Assembly (NCBI RefSeq): GCF_023343835.1 | Contig: NC_064433.1 | Span: 178,639,777-178,703,776, forward strand | Length of the DNA: 64,000 bases | Source of the DNA: Lagopus muta | Taxonomy: Eukaryota > Chordata > Aves > Galliformes > Phasianidae | Direction of reading: 5' to 3' | In this document: piece after piece, positions 1-11,412 of the stretch | Layout: every line of letters begins with the position of its first letter | Numbering within the stretch: the first letter of the stretch is position 1 | Made by a program: the position numbers and the translations under genes | The notes under the pieces: model-generated | Told to the model about the DNA's origin: nothing | Database searches by the model: none | What the model saw: the letters and a program-made list of their open reading frames with translations, nothing else

Positions 1-430
1 CTCCTCTCCCCGGGCTGGACTCGGCTCGGCTCTCCCCCGGCCGCCGCCGCTTTACATGGCCGCGGGCCGCCCGCCCGCCCGGCCCGACCCGCGGCGGCGG
101 CAGTAGCAGCGGCCGCGGCTCCGGGTTCCCCTGCCCGGAGGCGAGACCGGCACCGTGCTCGGGGCGCTCGGCGGCGCGACCGGCTGGCTCCTCCGCACGC
201 AGCCGCCCCTCAGAGCCTCATGGCGGCGTCCGCCCAGGAGGCGCTCGGCAGCAGCCCCGGCTCCATGGAAGGGGCCGGCCCACATGATGCGGCGCCGCCG
301 AGCCGGCCCCGCCGCCGAGCGCGGAGGGAGGCCCGGGCGGGAGCTCCGCCTGCAGCGCCCCCTGGCGGCCGCCGCCGCCCCCCTCGAGCGCAGCCCGACC
401 TGAAGGCGCTCGGCGGGGGTGGTCGCCTTT
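1..430 (-). promoter_or_regulatory. CUL5: CpG island, probable CUL5 promoter / 5' UTR region
   Basis: The first 430 bases are extremely GC- and CpG-rich, then composition drops sharply to ordinary AT-rich DNA. This is a vertebrate CpG-island promoter cut by the window edge. In tetrapods RAB39A is followed, in the same orientation and upstream of its promoter in this window's reversed view, by CUL5. With RAB39A and SLC35F2 placed as they are here, CUL5 should lie at this edge; the exact strand of transcription is inferred from human gene order. No CUL5 coding sequence (N-terminus MATSNLL in human) is visible on either strand, so only promoter and non-coding leader can be present. It could instead drive an antisense or unrelated non-coding transcript. 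Confidence 0.45.
354..368 (-). promoter_or_regulatory. CTCF-type motif in the CpG island
   Basis: The minus strand reads CCGCCAGGGGGCGCT, a near-perfect match to the vertebrate CTCF core (CCANNAGGGGGCGC). It points leftwards, out of the window. Seen in sequence; occupancy is not known. Confidence 0.55.
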
Positions 431-450
431 CTTCGTGAACGCTTTTGACT

Positions 451-749
451 TCACGGTTTTTCTGTTCGATAAGATACGTGTGGTTTTAGGCACCTTCTGG
501 GTGGGGTTTTTCAGCGTGTGGCTATAGAAGGCATCATTTTAGTTTTCTGTTTAAAAAGGTATCCTGCATCCAAAACGTGTCTTAAGGAAAGCATTTCAAT
601 TTTCCTCTGGCCTTGGGTTTCCTGTCGTCTCAGCCCTGCCACCAGCACACCATGTGCAGCAGCACCCACCCACCGTGCACAGAAGCGGGTGCTTGGATGG
701 TTGTAGCCCCGCTGAGCCAAAGTGTGGCTGATGTTGTTCCTCTCCATTT
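451..749. other. Unique spacer, no gene seen
   Basis: AT-rich transition from the CpG island. Short open frames here have no recognisable domain. No repeat is recognised until the CR1 copy that follows. Confidence 0.5.
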
Positions 750-1567
750 AGCAGAAGTTGGAAAGAGAACTGAAGAAGTTTGAGAAGTTGACCTACAATG
801 ACGTCAACAAGGCCAAGTGTGAAGTGCTGCACCTGGATTGGGGACATCCCAGTTAGGAGTACAGATTGGGAAAGTACTCATTGACAGCAGCTCTGTGGAG
901 GACTTGGGGATCCCGGTGAACAAAAAGCTGCACATGATCCAGCAGTGTGTGCTCACAGCCCAGAAGGCCACCAGCATCCTGGGCTGCATTAGCAGAGGGT
1001 TGGCAGCAGGAGAAGGGGGGGGACTGTCCTTCTCTACTCTGTCCTTGTGAGGCCCCATCTGGAATATTACTCCTGGGCCTTGGAGGACTCGGTACAGGAA
1101 AGATGTGGACCTGATGGATCGGGTCCAGAGGAGAGCCACAGAGATGAGCAGAGGGCTGGAGCACCTCTCCTGTGAAGCAAAGTTGAGGGATTTGGGTTTG
1201 TTTAGCTTGGAGAAGAGAAGGCTCCAGGGAGACCTCATTGCGGCCTTCCAGTACTTGAAGGGAGCTCATATGTGGGAGTAAGACTGACTTTTTGCATGGG
1301 AGGATAGCAATAGAATAAGAGGGAATGGCTTTAAACTAAAAAACGGAGAGATTTAGGTTAACTGTCAGAAGAAATTCTTTACTCAGAGTGTGGTGAGGCA
1401 CTGACACAGGCTGACCAGAGAGCTGCGGGTGCCTCATCCCTGCAGGTGCTCAGTGCCAGGTTGGATGGGACCATGGGCAGCCTCAGCTGCTGGGTGGCAA
1501 CCAGCCCATGGTGGGGGGTTGAACTGGATGGGCTTGAAGGTTTCTTCTAACCCAAACCATTCTGAGC
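750..1567 (+). mobile_element. CR1 LINE fragment (3' part)
   Basis: Recognised from the CR1 reverse-transcriptase C-terminal region. A block beginning about 790 resembles the usual 'NKAKC.VLHL' segment, followed by 'HMIQQC.LTAQKA..ILGCI' at about 930-990, and 'RVQRRAT...[36 protein letters not shown]' spread over 1120-1262. The 3' UTR type sequence with 'gggggttgaactggatgggcttgaa' type wording ends near 1567. Frameshifts and stops show that it is dead. It is 5'-truncated, as most CR1 copies are. Confidence 0.9.
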
Positions 1568-1579
1568 ATGTTCCAGTGT

Positions 1580-2255
1580 TTGACCACCCTCACAGTGGTC
1601 TTTTTTTCCTATTGCCCTGTCTGAACCTCCCCTGGTTGCAGCTCTGTGCTTTCAGAAGCAGAGCCCTACACCTCCCTCTGCTTCCCCAGCTCAGGGGGCT
1701 GCAGGGAGCATTGAGATCACCACTTGGCCTCCTCTTCTCCAGACTGGACACCTGAATGTCCTCAGCCTCTCCTCGCAGAACATGCCTCCAGCCCTGTTAC
1801 CTGTTGTGTTACCCCCCTCTGGATGCATTCAAGCACCTTAACATCCTTTTCATATTGTGGAATCCAGTATCACACACAGTACTCAGGGTAAGGCAACACC
1901 AACACTAAATACAGCAGAAGAATCACCTCTTCTGACCAGCTGGCCATGTTATGTTTAATGACCCCCAAAAGGTGGTTTGCCCCTTAGCTGTCAGGGCACA
2001 CTGCTGGCTTGTGCTGAGCTGCTGTCACCAGCACCCCCAGGTCCCTTCTGGCTGAGCTGCTCCCCAGCCACTCTGCTCCAGTCTGCCAGTGTCCAGTGTT
2101 ATCCATCCTGGGTGCAGAAGCAGCATTTTCCTTTGTTGAACTCTGTGCCATTGCTGATTATCCAACTGGCCCAGCCTACCCAAATCCTTCTATAAGGCCT
2201 CTTGTCCCTTCTCCATTCCTTCATTTCTATCATTTTTTTCCTCAGCTACCAGGAG
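1580..2255 (-). mobile_element. Old CR1 LINE fragment, reverse orientation
   Basis: On the plus strand this reads as the complement of a CR1 3' half. Landmarks are 'cctcttctccagactggaca' (1729 on), 'cctcagcctctcctcg' (1760s), 'cacacacagtactcagggta' (1870s) and 'gtcagggcacactgctggct' (1988 on), the last being the complement of the CR1 'SQQCALVAKK' codons. It is more diverged than its neighbour and lies tail-to-tail with the plus-strand copy at 750-1567. Confidence 0.8.
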
Positions 2256-3602
2256 AAACACTGATGACTTTCTAATTGTCTATCTGGAAGGGCAGTGGCG
2301 TAATGAGAGGCTCACAGCCACCACTGGGGTCAGTACACAGGGCAAGGAGTGCCCTAGATACAGCCTTAGGCATCAAGCACTGGGCCTCTCTCCTGCCTTC
2401 TAACAACTACAGCTCTGTTCTCTAAGGGGTCTACCTCTCATGGGGAAATGGGGAGGATAGTGCTTTTGAGCCTTTTCTGGGGCATACAGTGGAGGATATG
2501 ATTTGAAGATAAATTTGTACTGTAAGGCATAGAGACCCTAAGGCGTTACCTCTATAGAAAAGCTATAAGAAAGCATTCAACAAATCTGTGCTCTCTGAAA
2601 ATTTAGGTAATGTTGACTAAATAAGGCCCGCAGCCTTATTAAATTAATAAATAGTCTAATTAAGGCCTTCTCTTAACTGAGAAGTAACACAGAGGTACTG
2701 GAAAGTTTCTCATTTGACAAAATTTCCAGTTTCAGAATGTTTCAATTAGTCTTCAATTTTTTGTTCTTTGCTGTTATATAGAATAAATGTAACTTTCATT
2801 AAAGTGTATATGCAGTATTCATTGTATATATAAAGCATGCAGTTATGCAATTGTATGTATCGTATACAATGAGATAATACAGATGGAAGTGTATTACACA
2901 CTGTCCTTGTGTACATATTCCACAGCAGTGCTGATATTATGAGGTCTCTGGCAAGATCAGTAGAATGTGTGCATTGTATGTGTGCGTCAGCCACAGCATG
3001 AGTGCTGCTTTACAGGAACCTATGTCTGTGAACCAGAGAAGCTGAGATACAGACAGGTATTCCGTAGGCTGTGATATGGAGGCAGACATTTCTGGCCACT
3101 ACTCCATGAACTGGTTTATCCTCTTTTCCTCAAGCTTTTTTAAAATGAGACTGTTTCCAATTATTTGAGATTTGGTTTTCCTTTCAGTTTCTATCACTTC
3201 TCTTAATTTTTAAGTGCATGCTTGGTAATAATGCCACTATTTGGTGATGTTTTTTAACTATTTTGTGAAAGAAATTAAATCATTTACCCAGAAAAAAAAT
3301 AAATAAACCCACAGAAATTTGCCAGAAATAGTACTCCATAGAGAACTTCCTCTCGGTTCTCTTTGATGCAAAGCTTAGAGTACAAAGCCACGATGCAAAT
3401 CACTAGAATTTCATAACTGCATATTTTGCTTAGACAGCGTTTGAGCTGAATGAATTTGGGATGTTCCATAGCATTAAGTTTTAAAGTGATTTATTCCATA
3501 ATGGTACTTGTCTGTTATAAAATATACAAGGCCAAGATGTCCTTTATCATATTATTTACCCTTGTTTATTTATTTTTTAAAGCCATGTTTGTTTCTTTAA
3601 GG
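2256..3602. other. AT-rich spacer, no gene seen
   Basis: No repeat family, RNA gene or coding exon was recognised. A minus-strand open frame of 82 codons near 2746-2994 and another of 61 codons near 3284-3469 are AT-rich with no domain and are treated as chance. Confidence 0.5.
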
Positions 3603-3780
3603 AGATCTTAGGCTGCCCAAGGAGATTGCCCCATCCCTGCAGGCATTCAGGGCCAGGCTGGATGTGGCTCTGGGCAACCTGGTCTGGTGGTTGGCAACCC
3701 TGCACATAGCAGGGGGATTGAAACTAGATGATCATTGTGGTCCTTTTCAATCCAGGCCATTCTATGATAAGCTATGATAT
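3603..3780 (+). mobile_element. CR1 3'-end fragment
   Basis: Contains 'ctgcccaaggagattg', 'catccctgcaggcattcag', 'tggatgtggctctgggcaac' and 'gcagggggattgaaactaga', ending in a decayed 'ttctatgat' tail. This is the typical last 180 bp of CR1. Confidence 0.9.
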
Positions 3781-4202
3781 GATCTTAAGCCTTAGCAGGG
3801 TGTCTAGATGGAAACAGAAAGCTCAGTGGTGTGACAGGGGCTGGGGCATGGGCAGGATCCTGCTATTCCTCTCCCACTTCCCTTTCCATCCACCACCCTG
3901 ATGGATTTCTCCATGTTTGCACTTTTAATGCAAACTTACTTGCACAAAAATAGAAGTACACACGACATAACAGCAGTTAAGTACTTTCCGTGGTCTTGTT
4001 TGTTGCAGGCAACCTTAGAAGTCCCACAGCCACTGCAGTAACATTCATGCGCTCAGCCTGGAAGGAGCGGTGATGAAAGTACAAGTACTGAGCATTGTAC
4101 TCTGCCCTGATCCGCTCCGCTCCCATGCAGTAGCTGTGAGTGGTGCCAGCCTAGGAATAAAGAACATTTGAACAACACTTGAACAACTGATTTTGCACAA
4201 CT

Positions 4203-4430
4203 TGATCAGCGACTGACGGTAGGAAAAAATTCTTTGTTCAGAGTGCAGTGAAGCACTGGCACAGCTGCCCAGAGAGTCTGTGAATACCCATCCCTGGAGG
4301 GGCTCAGTGCCTTGTAGGATAGGGATCTGGGCAGCCTGAGCTTGGGCAGGACAGCCCTGCCCATAGCAGGGGGCTGGGGACTGATCTTCAAGGTCTCCTC
4401 CAACTGCAGCCATTCTATTATTTTATGATA
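4203..4430 (+). mobile_element. CR1 3'-end fragment
   Basis: Shows the CR1 series 'aaaaaattctttgttcagag', 'tgcccagagagtctgtg', 'catccctggaggggctcag', 'gcagggggctggggactg' and the tail 'cattctattattttatgat'. Confidence 0.88.
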
Positions 4431-6334
4431 ACTAAGAAGCTCTGAGACAAGAGGAGAACAGTACTTCTAACTGATATTAAAAATAATGATTATTTCATTT
4501 CACATGCCTTACATAAAGATAGATTTTTTAATTTTTTAATTATTTTTTTTCCCCTGAAGATCTGTACATTATTTTCTGGGAAATAAAGACATCTCTGAGC
4601 CTCATGGTTTTGCATCATGGCATTTTAGTGCCACTTTAGGGCAGTTTGAAAGTAAAAAGTGTTACATAATCCTATCTCATTTGCTTTAATTCTACTGCAA
4701 ATGGACTATTACTACATTCTGAGGGTAATGAAGATATTAGTTTATGATTAGTATATGGTGCTACAATGGTCTACAGTTTTATATACTTTGCATGGATTGT
4801 AAAATATGGAGTGAATGACATTTAATCCAAGAGCTATTTGTGGGTTCAGAATGATTTGCTAGTGATAGCTCACTAAGATTTGGCTGATCAGTGAAATGAA
4901 TAACCTGCATAATATCCTAGATGGCTTGGAGTGAATTGAGCCCAGGGGCAAACCTGCTGACTCTGAGCTGCATCAGAGAGAAATACGCACTGCTATGCTC
5001 CCATCTAATTCCCTGAAACATATTTTCTTCTAATTTTCACTTAGTCTACAATGGAAATAAGCATTTGATGGGTGATTAGTCAGTTTTATTCTCCTCTCCA
5101 CTCAAACTAGATCTACTCAGTAAGGATAATAGATCTTACATTCTTTCCTTCAGCAGGAAAGTGTCATTGATTGCTGCAGTGGACAGCCATGATCCTTGGC
5201 ATGACCTATGCCATGGCAGTCTCTGAAGACAGCTCTTTTAAAGTGGTGAGGACAGACAGACACCTGCACCCACAGCTGAAAAAAAGAAGTACCATCACAT
5301 GGAATTTCCTCTGTGTTTTTACTTTAACAACAAAGGAAACACTTTTATTTCTGGTGTTTACTATTTGGGCTTTCAATGTCGCCTTTCAGCTGATTACAGT
5401 AGCGTTCTGGAAAAATTGCCTGCCTTGTGGGAGTTGAGATGACTTAACATTGTTTAAGATCTTGGTATCATCTCAGCACCACCACAATCACCTGTCCTGT
5501 GCATTTCTCAGTGAACCATTCATTCTTATGCTGACATTGTCCTTTAGATTAAATAACTCTGTCCCTGATGTTCGTTATTCTCTGATACACTGTTAGACAA
5601 CAGTTCCTTCACCTCTTACTCAGTGGAAACTTTTGTGCTTTCTGTTGTGAGTCCCAGCGAGGACCAGGTGGAGTGCTGCAGAGCAGCTATCTGCAGAACC
5701 TGTGGGAGGGCTTTGCCAAGGAAGAGATGGGGAGAAGCACACAGTGTACGCTAGACAGAATGTGGCCATTGCTCCACGCCCAGGCATAGAGCTGCAGAGC
5801 ACTGCTGCAGAGAATTACAGCTGGTCTACTTTTTCCTCTCCTATCCTTTTATTGGATTGGATGCTATCCAACACTTTACTGTTTATGCTCAGTGTACTCA
5901 GGGAGTTAGAATTTGTGAAGCGTGGTGGTACATAAGAGGGTATAATATGAAAAGTTGCTATTTCATATGGTGCTTTTCTGACACTTGCTTACATATGGAA
6001 CTCTGTTTCAGCACTCAGTGAGCTCTGTCTGTCCTTCGTTTTAAAGATTCTCTGGGAAGCAGACACTGTTTCCACTGAGAAATGGCTAGAGAAATAAATG
6101 GAGTTGCTATTTCAGTAGTCTGACTAACTGGAACAGAGATTTGTGGCTTCTAAGCTTCTGCCTTGATGTAACGAGCAAGTTTCATTGTATTTAACATTGA
6201 CCAGACATAAGGGAAATGACAGAAATGATCTGCATGGAGGAGGCTTTTTTTTTTTTTTTCTTCCCTGAATAATAAACAGTAATTATTTTCAAATAGGAAA
6301 TCAATGTAAAATGTGACTAAGTAGCTGAACTATA
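4431..6334. other. Unique spacer, no gene seen
   Basis: Non-repetitive, AT-rich. An 88-codon open frame at 5171-5437 has a hydrophobic stretch but no family I recognise and no splice or homology support. A pure T run lies at about 6245-6259. Confidence 0.5.
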
Positions 6335-6592
6335 TGATAGGACAAAGGGAAATGGTTTCAAACTTAAAGAGTGAAGATTTAGGTTGGATACAAGGAAAAA
6401 GTCTTCCATGGTGAAGGTGGTGAGGCACTGGAACAGGTGGCCCAGAGTGGTGGAGAATGCCTGTTTCCCTGGACACACTTTCAAGGCTCTGAGCACCTGG
6501 TTGAGCTACAGATGCCCCTGTTCACTGCGGGGGAGCAGGACTAGATGGCCTTTAAAAGTCCCTTGCGACTCTGAGGATTCTATGATTCTGTT
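6335..6592 (+). mobile_element. CR1 3'-end fragment
   Basis: Contains 'aagggaaatggtttcaaact', 'gatttaggttggata', 'gtggtgaggcactggaacag', 'gactagatggcctttaaaag' and the tail 'gattctatgattctg'. Confidence 0.9.
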
Positions 6593-7435
6593 TGCTTGGC
6601 ATTGAAAATAAAACTGAGAGCCCTTACAAGTGTAGCAGAACAGTGCAGCCCTGGCAGCTTTTTATTACTAGGATTATGACTGAACTATTTTCCTCAATTT
6701 CTCCCTTTAGTCTTAGTACCTCAGTACTTACTTTAAAAATCGGAGTTGTTGTTCTCGCCCTATTGACTGTCCTACCTTAGAGCCAAATACAACTTCTGGT
6801 GTTCCTTCCTGTAAAGAAGACCTGCAGGGGAATGGGAAGAAGTCTGCCAGGTGGGTGCAGTGTCTCACTGACTGGCACCCAGCCACTCCCAGTGTCTGAC
6901 TGGTCCCCGGGGAGCAGTAGATTGCTGCTCTTCCACATTGCTGCTTAGAAAATTATTTTTGAGATCTCAGAATCAATGTAGTTTTCTTTACACATAGGCT
7001 GCATTCCCAGCAATTAAGTATTGTGCAAGGCAGATTGTCTCCAGAAACCTGTACAACCTCATAGTCTTGATGTTACACTGTGTTGGCATGTCTTCAGTCA
7101 CATTACTTTCATAAGATCTGCACATACTCTGGAACATGATAAACAGTTCTGCCATGCTCAGAAGTAAAATCCAGCTTTTCCACACCCGTATTTGCTTCAC
7201 AGAGGAGAAAATACTGCTGAGTGAAATGACATCATAGGTAGGGAGATGGTTTACAGACGAAAGCCTCAAGCAACTTGTCACTAAACCCAGGCCTTGAATT
7301 ACTGCTGGAAATGGGCTGGGATGTAAATATACATGCATCCATATTCATTTTTCTCTCTGAGTTCAGAAAGACAATTTTTTTTTTTATCAAGTCCTTCCAG
7401 TTTTAATTCCATTCAATGATATTATTATTAATCTT

Positions 7436-7923
7436 AAGAAATGTAGAGCTTTTGGAACGGGTCCAGAGGAGGGCCACCAAGGTGATCAGAGGGCTGGAGC
7501 TCCTCTCCTATGAGGAAAGGTTGAGGGAACTGGGCTTGTTTAGCTTGGAGAAGAGAAGGATCAAGGGAGACCTCATTGTGGCCATCCAGTACTTGAAGGG
7601 AGCTTATAAACAGAAGGGGGAATGGCTGTTTACGAGGGTGGACAGTGATAGGAAAAGGGGGAATGGTCTTAAACTGAGACAATGGAGATTTAGGTTAGAT
7701 ATTAGGAGGAAGTTTTTCACTCAGAGGGTGGTGACGCACTGGAGCAGGTTGCCCAAGGAGGTTGTGGATGCCCCATCCCTGGAGGCATTCAAGGCCAGGC
7801 TGGATGTGGCTCTGGGCAGCCTGGTCTGGTGGGTGGTGACCCTGCACACAGCAGGGGGTTGAAATCAATGATCTTTGAGGTCCTTTTCAACCCAGGCCAT
7901 TCTGTGATTCTGTGATTCTATGA
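7436..7923 (+). mobile_element. CR1 fragment, comparatively young
   Basis: A 490 bp 5'-truncated CR1 that keeps a 148-codon stretch of the reverse-transcriptase C-terminus open from 7416 to 7862 (pieces such as ELLERVQRRATKVIRGLELL and [19 protein letters not shown]). It ends in the canonical tail 'ttctgtgattctgtgattct'. The intact frame and good tail mark it as the least decayed copy in the left third of the window. It is a fragment without promoter, endonuclease or complete RT, so it cannot move. Confidence 0.95.
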
Positions 7924-9814
7924 AATACAGGCATTGTAAATAGTGCTGCATACAGCTAAAATTTGCAAAGTATTATTAGAAATAATAGAGTTGTATATTT
8001 TACAGATTCCTCTTGTAGAGTTATAATTCCAATAACTTATATAAAAGATTGTCTTTGGACTCTGAGAAATGAGCAGTGCAAACACTAGCTATAGACAATT
8101 GTGGTTTGATGCGTGATTATTTCTTAAACAGCCCAGCACATTTGTGGTTGGCAGTCCTCCCCCTTCCATCTCCATGCAGAGAACCTCAGCCCTCCATTTT
8201 CAGTGTGAAAAGAGGCTTCTGAGGTGGCTGTGCCAGGGTGAAAAGCAAGGCTGGAGACTCGGAGGAGATGATGTTGCTTGCTTGGGTCTACAGCTAGGGG
8301 AAAATTGCTTCCCCAGATGTTAGTTAAGTAAAGAGAGAGCAAGGAAGCATGTACAGTGAGGGAGCTGAAACGCTGGGACTGAAGTGCCTGTGAGCATTGT
8401 GGATCCACACATCTTTGCTCTAAGACAAGCAGTTTGGGTACCAGGTGCAGGTTGGCTGTAGCACAGAGGGTCTCAGCACAGCAACTCTGTGTACTTGGCT
8501 GCTCCATCAAGCCTCTGCTCTTTTCTCTGAGCACAGGGAAGCCACCAGGAATTTAATCATATACAGTAGGCTTGAATCAATAGGTAAATTCCATCGTGAA
8601 GGCATAAATGAACACTATGAATTTAAGTTACTTCTAAATGTTTTTCCTTACCTTTAAAGGGTTGACTCTTAAAGTGTGTAGCTATTCTATGTTTTCTACA
8701 CAGGACAGAATTATAAGCAAGCTAAAATATCAGAAGAATTCATGTGTAAAGTATTTAAATGAGCAGAGGAAGACTTCTTCATCAAACTTAAAGCAATGAA
8801 GCTAAACATTTGAGAAGATAAAAATAGTGTATCTATTCATCTGCTGGGTCTGTGAATCCACAAACAAATTCCTATTTTAAGAGGCTTTGCCTTTTCCTAG
8901 CTAGATTTACCAAACTTCAGTTTGTAAAAGGGTTTTGTTGTTGTTTTGTTTGGTTGCCAAAAGAGATTTCTTTAATTTCTGGAAATTTCATTCTGGTACT
9001 AATGGGAAGCATCATATTGTTCCTTCCTTGAGGGAAAAAATAAATAAACGCACTGAACTATAATCTCTTCTACAGCGTATTCAAGCAGTTACTTACATAG
9101 TTATTGCAAAGCCTATGAATGCAAAAGGACATATTTCAGCAAGTAACCTGTTTATCAGACATTTTCATTAAGTGCAAGTGTGTAGTGAGAAGGTGCAGTA
9201 TTGGTTTAATACATCATCAAGATAGACAACATTTGAATGTACATGTTAATCTACATTTTTAGGAATTACAAATAAGACCACTATGTGCACAGTACTTTAA
9301 AAGCAGTGAATTTCTTTTCTCGTTGCACTGGCAATGCCAGCACCTTACACAGTTGAATCTGGTTAAAATTCCACTCCCACTGCAATAAATGTGATACTAG
9401 AGGTACAACATTCACAGCTGAGATCATTAAGGCTCTGTTCTGATGACTGTTTATTTCTCTGTGCATGCTTCCTCTCCTCTCACCCCTTCTCCCTATTCTT
9501 TCCCTGCCAGCCCCACATATGCAGATATTTTTTGACATTGAATGAAAAGCTCAGAGTATTCAGGAAGAAAAGTTTAAAGTAAAGATTTTAACTTGAAAGT
9601 AATGTGAAATGTAGATTTGTAACAACAGCAATACCTGGTAGTTATACAGCTGTTTTCACCTCTGATTATTTTTGGTACGGCAGAAAAAAGCAGTATCCAC
9701 ATCCCATGTTGCTAAACACTCTACAACAGAGATCACACACGGAACAGAGCCCAGACCAGAGATCACACAGTCAGATTGGGTCTCAAAGGTCCTTGCGAAT
9801 GCCAGGAAGAACGA
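7924..9814. other. Unique spacer, no gene seen
   Basis: No recognised repeat or gene. Open frames of up to 136 codons (minus, 8124-8534) lack domains and splice context. Confidence 0.5.
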
Positions 9815-9945
9815 TTATCTCAATTCTTGAGATACAGATGAGGCACAGAAAATGCAAACGCCTTGCTCAGAAACACACAGTGACCCAGAAGTAGGCTTTG
9901 AGTCTATTGACTCCTAAGCCTCTGATTTATTCACTGGTCTGTTCT
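9815..9945 (-). mobile_element. Decayed MIR-like SINE
   Basis: The plus strand has, in correct order and spacing, the features of a reversed MIR core and 5' region: 'cagatgaggcacagaaa', 'ccttgctcagaaacacacag', 'tgacccagaagtaggcttt', 'tgactcctaagcctctg' and 'tttattcact'. In MIR these correspond to gaggcacagagaggt, cttgcccaaggtcacacag, gtggcagagctgg, ctgactcctaggcc and ctctttccact. Identification is by pattern only. An alternative is another CORE-type amniote SINE. Confidence 0.6.
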
Positions 9946-11008
9946 GTATTCTTAAGCAGCCAAGAAATCTTTTGAGATATACAACATGGGTCTGGTACAA
10001 TAGGGTAATCAGTATCAGATGCACACAACCTGATTCTTCACTCACTTTTGGCATCTGTAGTCATTTACATTTACTTAAAGAGTGCCTGAACCACCCTCAA
10101 ACGAAAATGGAACTGCTGTAAATGACTAAAAAGTGTAGTTTAATAGAGAATCAGACTCACAGCAATTGCTGTGTGGCATGGTGTGACTAGAATTAGCTAA
10201 CTGTTTTAATTGCTCATGAATTAAGGCTGATCCCTGTTTATATTAAGGCCTCTGTACCCTTCTATGACAGTATAACTGGGCCTCAGTGCAAGTAAGACTC
10301 AGGCTATTGAAAAATTAACCTTTCAGTTCCTTTTGAAGTCAATAACTTTAGTGGCCCTAAATGAATAAATTAACTGGAATCAAACAATTTGCATTACTGT
10401 TTACAAAAGGATTGCTAAAAGACTTAAAGTAATCTGAAGGAAAACTGATTCTATGTTTGTTGAAGAAAAAATTAAGATTAGATAAACTTGTTCTGGTGTC
10501 AAAAACAGAGAACTGTAGCCTGATATATCTTCATATGAAGATAACTGACTTAATGTTCAGAGGTTATGAGTATGCCCAGATAAACTGTGGGTGCTTATCA
10601 ACTCTGGAGATCAAGTCATCTTATTATAGCACTAGAGATAAAAAAAACACATAGACTTATTTGGTATTTAAGTGCTACACATATAGGGCATAGTTTGTGT
10701 AAAGCTACTGTAAGTTATATTCAGAGAAGTAGTAGGAAGATGACCTCAAGCTCAGCAAAATGCTACACGACCACAGATTTTTCCTATTATTATTGTTATT
10801 AAAAGCTACTGTGTGTTGCTCTCTTAGAATAGTGCTTCTCCAGCTTTCTGTTTGTAGCCAAGTATTAACTCAGAAATCCTTTCCTCTTCAAACGCTCTAA
10901 CAATTTTGGCTTTAAAACTTTTATTTACATTTACTGGCTGAGACCAAACTAATCCTTACTCTGCTAAAATTCAGACCCTGGAACCCCACAGGTTGCAGCA
11001 CTTTAACA
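9946..11008. other. Spacer downstream of RAB39A
   Basis: AT-rich, no gene recognised. Part of it may belong to a longer RAB39A 3' UTR, since the true transcript end cannot be read from sequence alone. Confidence 0.4.
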
Positions 11009-11014
11009 TTTATT
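11009..11014 (-). terminator. Candidate RAB39A poly(A) signal (distal)
   Basis: AATAAA on the minus strand, about 900 bases after the stop codon. Confidence 0.35.
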
Positions 11015-11406
11015 TTTACTTCTAGATAGAAGTAGTTCTATTTTTTAAAGCTAATATGGAACGTACTTGTGTAAATTAACATAATTCTTTAGGTATCGGT
11101 GTGGCTGTGATCATCATCCAGCTGAGGACTTGGCTTCCAAAATGGAACTCAAGTAGTTGGGTAACCTGTTTTGTACAGGACTCAAAAAGCAGCTGGACAC
11201 ATGTGAACAATGAAACATTTAGTTTCATTGGAAATTCAGAAAATATTCAATAGTAAATTTCATTGTTAAATTTCATTGCTTCTATTCCCCTTCTCGATAT
11301 ACAAATAAATCACCTTTTCTAAAACATTCTTTTTCTTTAGTAAGGCTTGTATTCATAGTCATATCAAAAGTCATATCCATGCTATTGGAACATTCTTTCA
11401 ACTTGC

Positions 11407-11412
11407 TTTATT
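11407..11412 (-). terminator. Candidate RAB39A poly(A) signal (proximal)
   Basis: AATAAA on the minus strand, about 500 bases after the stop codon. Confidence 0.35.

Noticed and set aside
220-438. Plus-strand 72-codon frame starting MAASAQEALG in the first CpG island
   Set aside because: Low-complexity Arg/Pro/Ala product, no known family, and no splice donor I can support. Probably composition.
7416-7862. 148-codon open frame
   Set aside because: It is the RT C-terminal piece of a truncated CR1 and not a host gene.
10190-10320. Possible ancient repeat with 'ttaaggcctctgtaccctt' and 'gggcctcagtgcaagtaaga'
   Set aside because: It recalls old amniote repeats, but I cannot name a family or show boundaries by eye.
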